Below are positions 6,031 through 7,438 of a stretch of DNA of 7,438 bases, in pieces. Location of the stretch: the NCBI GenBank assembly GCA_027046415.1, contig JALTYW010000007.1:1-7438 (forward strand), written 5' to 3'. Positions within the stretch are counted from its first letter, which is position 1, and every line of letters begins with the position of its first letter. The position numbers and the translations under genes were made by a program. This stretch comes from Sulfurovum sp. (GTDB taxonomy: Bacteria > Campylobacterota > Campylobacteria > Campylobacterales > Sulfurovaceae). The notes under the pieces were generated by a model that saw only the letters and a program-made list of their open reading frames with translations, was not told the DNA's origin and ran no database searches.

Positions 6031-6036
6031 TAAAAT
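6031..6036 (+). promoter_or_regulatory. Candidate -10 element of purL
   Basis: TAAAAT (5 of 6 matches to TATAAT) is preceded by T-rich tracts and a TG two bases upstream (TGAG-TAAAAT). It would place the transcript start near 6043, about 30 bases before the purL ATG. TATTCT at 6045-6050 is a weaker alternative. The purL RBS, AAGGA at 6060-6064, lies 8 bases before the ATG. Confidence 0.4.
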
Positions 6037-6072
6037 AGTACCCTTATTCTACCTGCACAAAGGACACATTTT

Positions 6073-7438
6073 ATGTCACAACCAGTTGAAAATTTAGATG
6101 AAGTGTTAAAGAGCCACAAGCTCTCCAAAGAGGAGTATGAGGATATCTTGCGTATTCTTGACGGTCGTCATCCCAATATCGTTGAGATCGGTATCTTCTC
6201 TGCGATGTGGTCGGAGCACTGTTCGTACAAGTCGAGCAAAAAATATCTCAACGGCTTTCCTACCAAAGCACCGTGGGTGATCCAGGGACCGGGTGAAAAT
6301 GCTGGAGTCATCGATATCGGTGACGGGATGGCAGCGGTGTTTAAGATGGAGAGCCACAACCACCCAAGCTATATTGAGCCGTTTCAGGGGGCTGCTACGG
6401 GTGTAGGCGGTATTTTGCGTGATATCTTTACCATGGGTGCAAGACCGGTTGCCAACCTCAATGCGCTGCGTTTTGGTAAGGTAAGAGGCAATGATGAGGC
6501 AGCCAAATATCAGCGCCACTTGGTACGCGGTGTAGTAGACGGCATTGGAAGCTATGGTAACTGTATGGGGGTACCTACCATCGGCGGTGAAGTGAGCTTT
6601 GATGAGAGTTACAACGGCAACATCCTTGTCAATGCCTTCTCTCTGGGGCTTGTCAAAACTGACGAGATCTTCCTTGGTGTTGCATCCGGTGTGGGCAACC
6701 CTGTGATGTATGTCGGCTCCAAGACAGGACGTGACGGACTGGGTGGTGCAGTGATGAGTTCTGACTCCTTTACCGAAGAGTCCAAATCACTCAGACCAAC
6801 CGTGCAGGTGGGTGACCCGTTTACCGAAAAACTGCTGCTTGAGGCGTGTCTGGAACTCTTCAAAACCGATGCGATCATCGGTATTCAGGATATGGGAGCG
6901 GCGGGGCTTACCTCAAGTTCGTTTGAGATGGCGGGCAAGACCGGTGCAGGGCTGAGAATGGATCTTGACAAAGTGCCTGCACGAGAAGAGGGGATGACCC
7001 CGTATGACTTCATGCTCTCCGAGTCTCAGGAGCGTATGCTCATCTGTGCCAAAAAAGGGCGTGAGCAGGAGATCATCGATATCTTCGAGAAGTGGGGACT
7101 GGATGTTGCTGTCATCGGTGAAGTGACCGACACGGAGCGAATGGAGCTCTTCTGGTACGGAGAGAAGGTATGTGACATGCCGATTGCTCCGGTGAGTGAA
7201 GAGGCACCGATTTTGGACAGACCTACAAAGAGACCGGCGTATCTTGACGAGGTCAATGCCAAGAGTGTTGATGATTTCGCACCGGTTGACAATCAGGAAG
7301 CGTATGAAAAACTGCTTGCTTCACTGGAAGTAGTGGACAAAGCATGGGTCTACAACCAGTATGACTCCATGGTACAGACCAACACTACCAAACACCCCGG
7401 AAGTCTTGATGCATCTGCCATCCGTGTCAAAGAGAACG
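6073..7438 (+). CDS. purL: Phosphoribosylformylglycinamidine synthase subunit PurL (3' end outside window)
   Basis: Synthetase subunit that converts FGAR, ATP and ammonia to FGAM, the fourth step of de novo purine synthesis. The small PurL form works with PurS and the glutaminase PurQ. The 455 visible codons are open to the window edge; small PurL is about 720-750 residues, so roughly 60% is seen. Motifs in order are MWSEHCSYK (45-53, with the conserved His49), the metal/nucleotide block [20 protein letters not shown] (91-110), [11 protein letters not shown] (166-176), and [12 protein letters not shown] (214-225). [11 protein letters not shown] (273-283) and MLSESQERM (314-322) follow. The start lies only about 45 residues before SEHC, as in the small, stand-alone PurL; the large fused enzyme carries a long N-terminal domain there. 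The ATG has a well-spaced RBS. purL is divergent from dut. No frameshift is seen. Confidence 0.97.
   Translation, partial: MSQPVENLDEVLKSHKLSKEEYEDILRILDGRHPNIVEIGIFSAMWSEHCSYKSSKKYLNGFPTKAPWVIQGPGENAGVIDIGDGMAAVFKMESHNHPSYIEPFQGAATGVGGILRDIFTMGARPVANLNALRFGKVRGNDEAAKYQRHLVRGVVDGIGSYGNCMGVPTIGGEVSFDESYNGNILVNAFSLGLVKTDEIFLGVASGVGNPVMYVGSKTGRDGLGGAVMSSDSFTEESKSLRPTVQVGDPFTEKLLLEACLELFKTDAIIGIQDMGAAGLTSSSFEMAGKTGAGLRMDLDKVPAREEGMTPYDFMLSESQERMLICAKKGREQEIIDIFEKWGLDVAVIGEVTDTERMELFWYGEKVCDMPIAPVSEEAPILDRPTKRPAYLDEVNAKSVDDFAPVDNQEAYEKLLASLEVVDKAWVYNQYDSMVQTNTTKHPGSLDASAIRVKEN

Noticed and set aside
6106..6519. 137-codon minus-strand frame opposite purL
   Set aside because: Its opposite strand encodes the SEHC and ESHNHP motifs of PurL. 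The product has no domain and an unconvincing composition.
1..7438. tRNA, rRNA, CRISPR, insertion sequence, prophage or defence system
   Set aside because: Almost all bases are taken by recognisable housekeeping genes. No spaced repeats, terminal inverted repeats, transposase motifs or cloverleaf sequences were seen in the gaps.

Overview
The window reads as a chromosomal housekeeping segment from a Campylobacterota (Epsilonproteobacteria) member. A free-living, Sulfurovum- or Sulfurimonas-like relative is the best guess, but genus is inferred from gene content and was not tested. The pointers are: the rnpA-yidC-jag-mnmE order of the origin-proximal rpmH cluster; a dimeric all-alpha dUTPase very close to the Campylobacter jejuni type; the stand-alone 'small' PurL; and promoters with a strong (extended) -10 but no obvious -35 box.

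Positions 1-4490 (+ strand) form one tightly packed run: the 3' part of rnpA (RNase P protein), yidC (membrane insertase), jag (KH protein), mnmE (tRNA-modifying GTPase) and a small membrane-anchored Sel1-like protein. After rnpA each start overlaps or nearly touches the preceding stop: yidC/jag by 4 bases, jag/mnmE by 8, and mnmE/Sel1 by 11 if the TTG start is right. This suggests co-transcription and translational coupling. The work of the cluster is RNA maturation, membrane-protein insertion and tRNA wobble modification. The yidD gene often found between rnpA and yidC is absent.

Positions 4491-5190 hold a monocistronic-looking lipoprotein gene with its own extended -10 promoter. It faces dut (5243-5923, minus strand) across a 52-base gap containing two palindromes. 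The 149-base gap between dut and purL carries divergent signals: a candidate promoter for dut, a candidate promoter for purL, and a short AGCACCTTT-type repeat array. purL (6073 to the window end, + strand) is cut off by the window; its 455 visible codons are open and keep the key motifs.

I found no mobile element, CRISPR array, tRNA, rRNA, toxin-antitoxin pair or defence system, and nothing I would call a new biological system. The less ordinary points are the missing yidD, the degenerate R3H region of Jag, the small Sel1-like membrane protein coupled to mnmE, the uncharacterised lipoprotein with a C-x3-C motif, and the repeat array upstream of purL.
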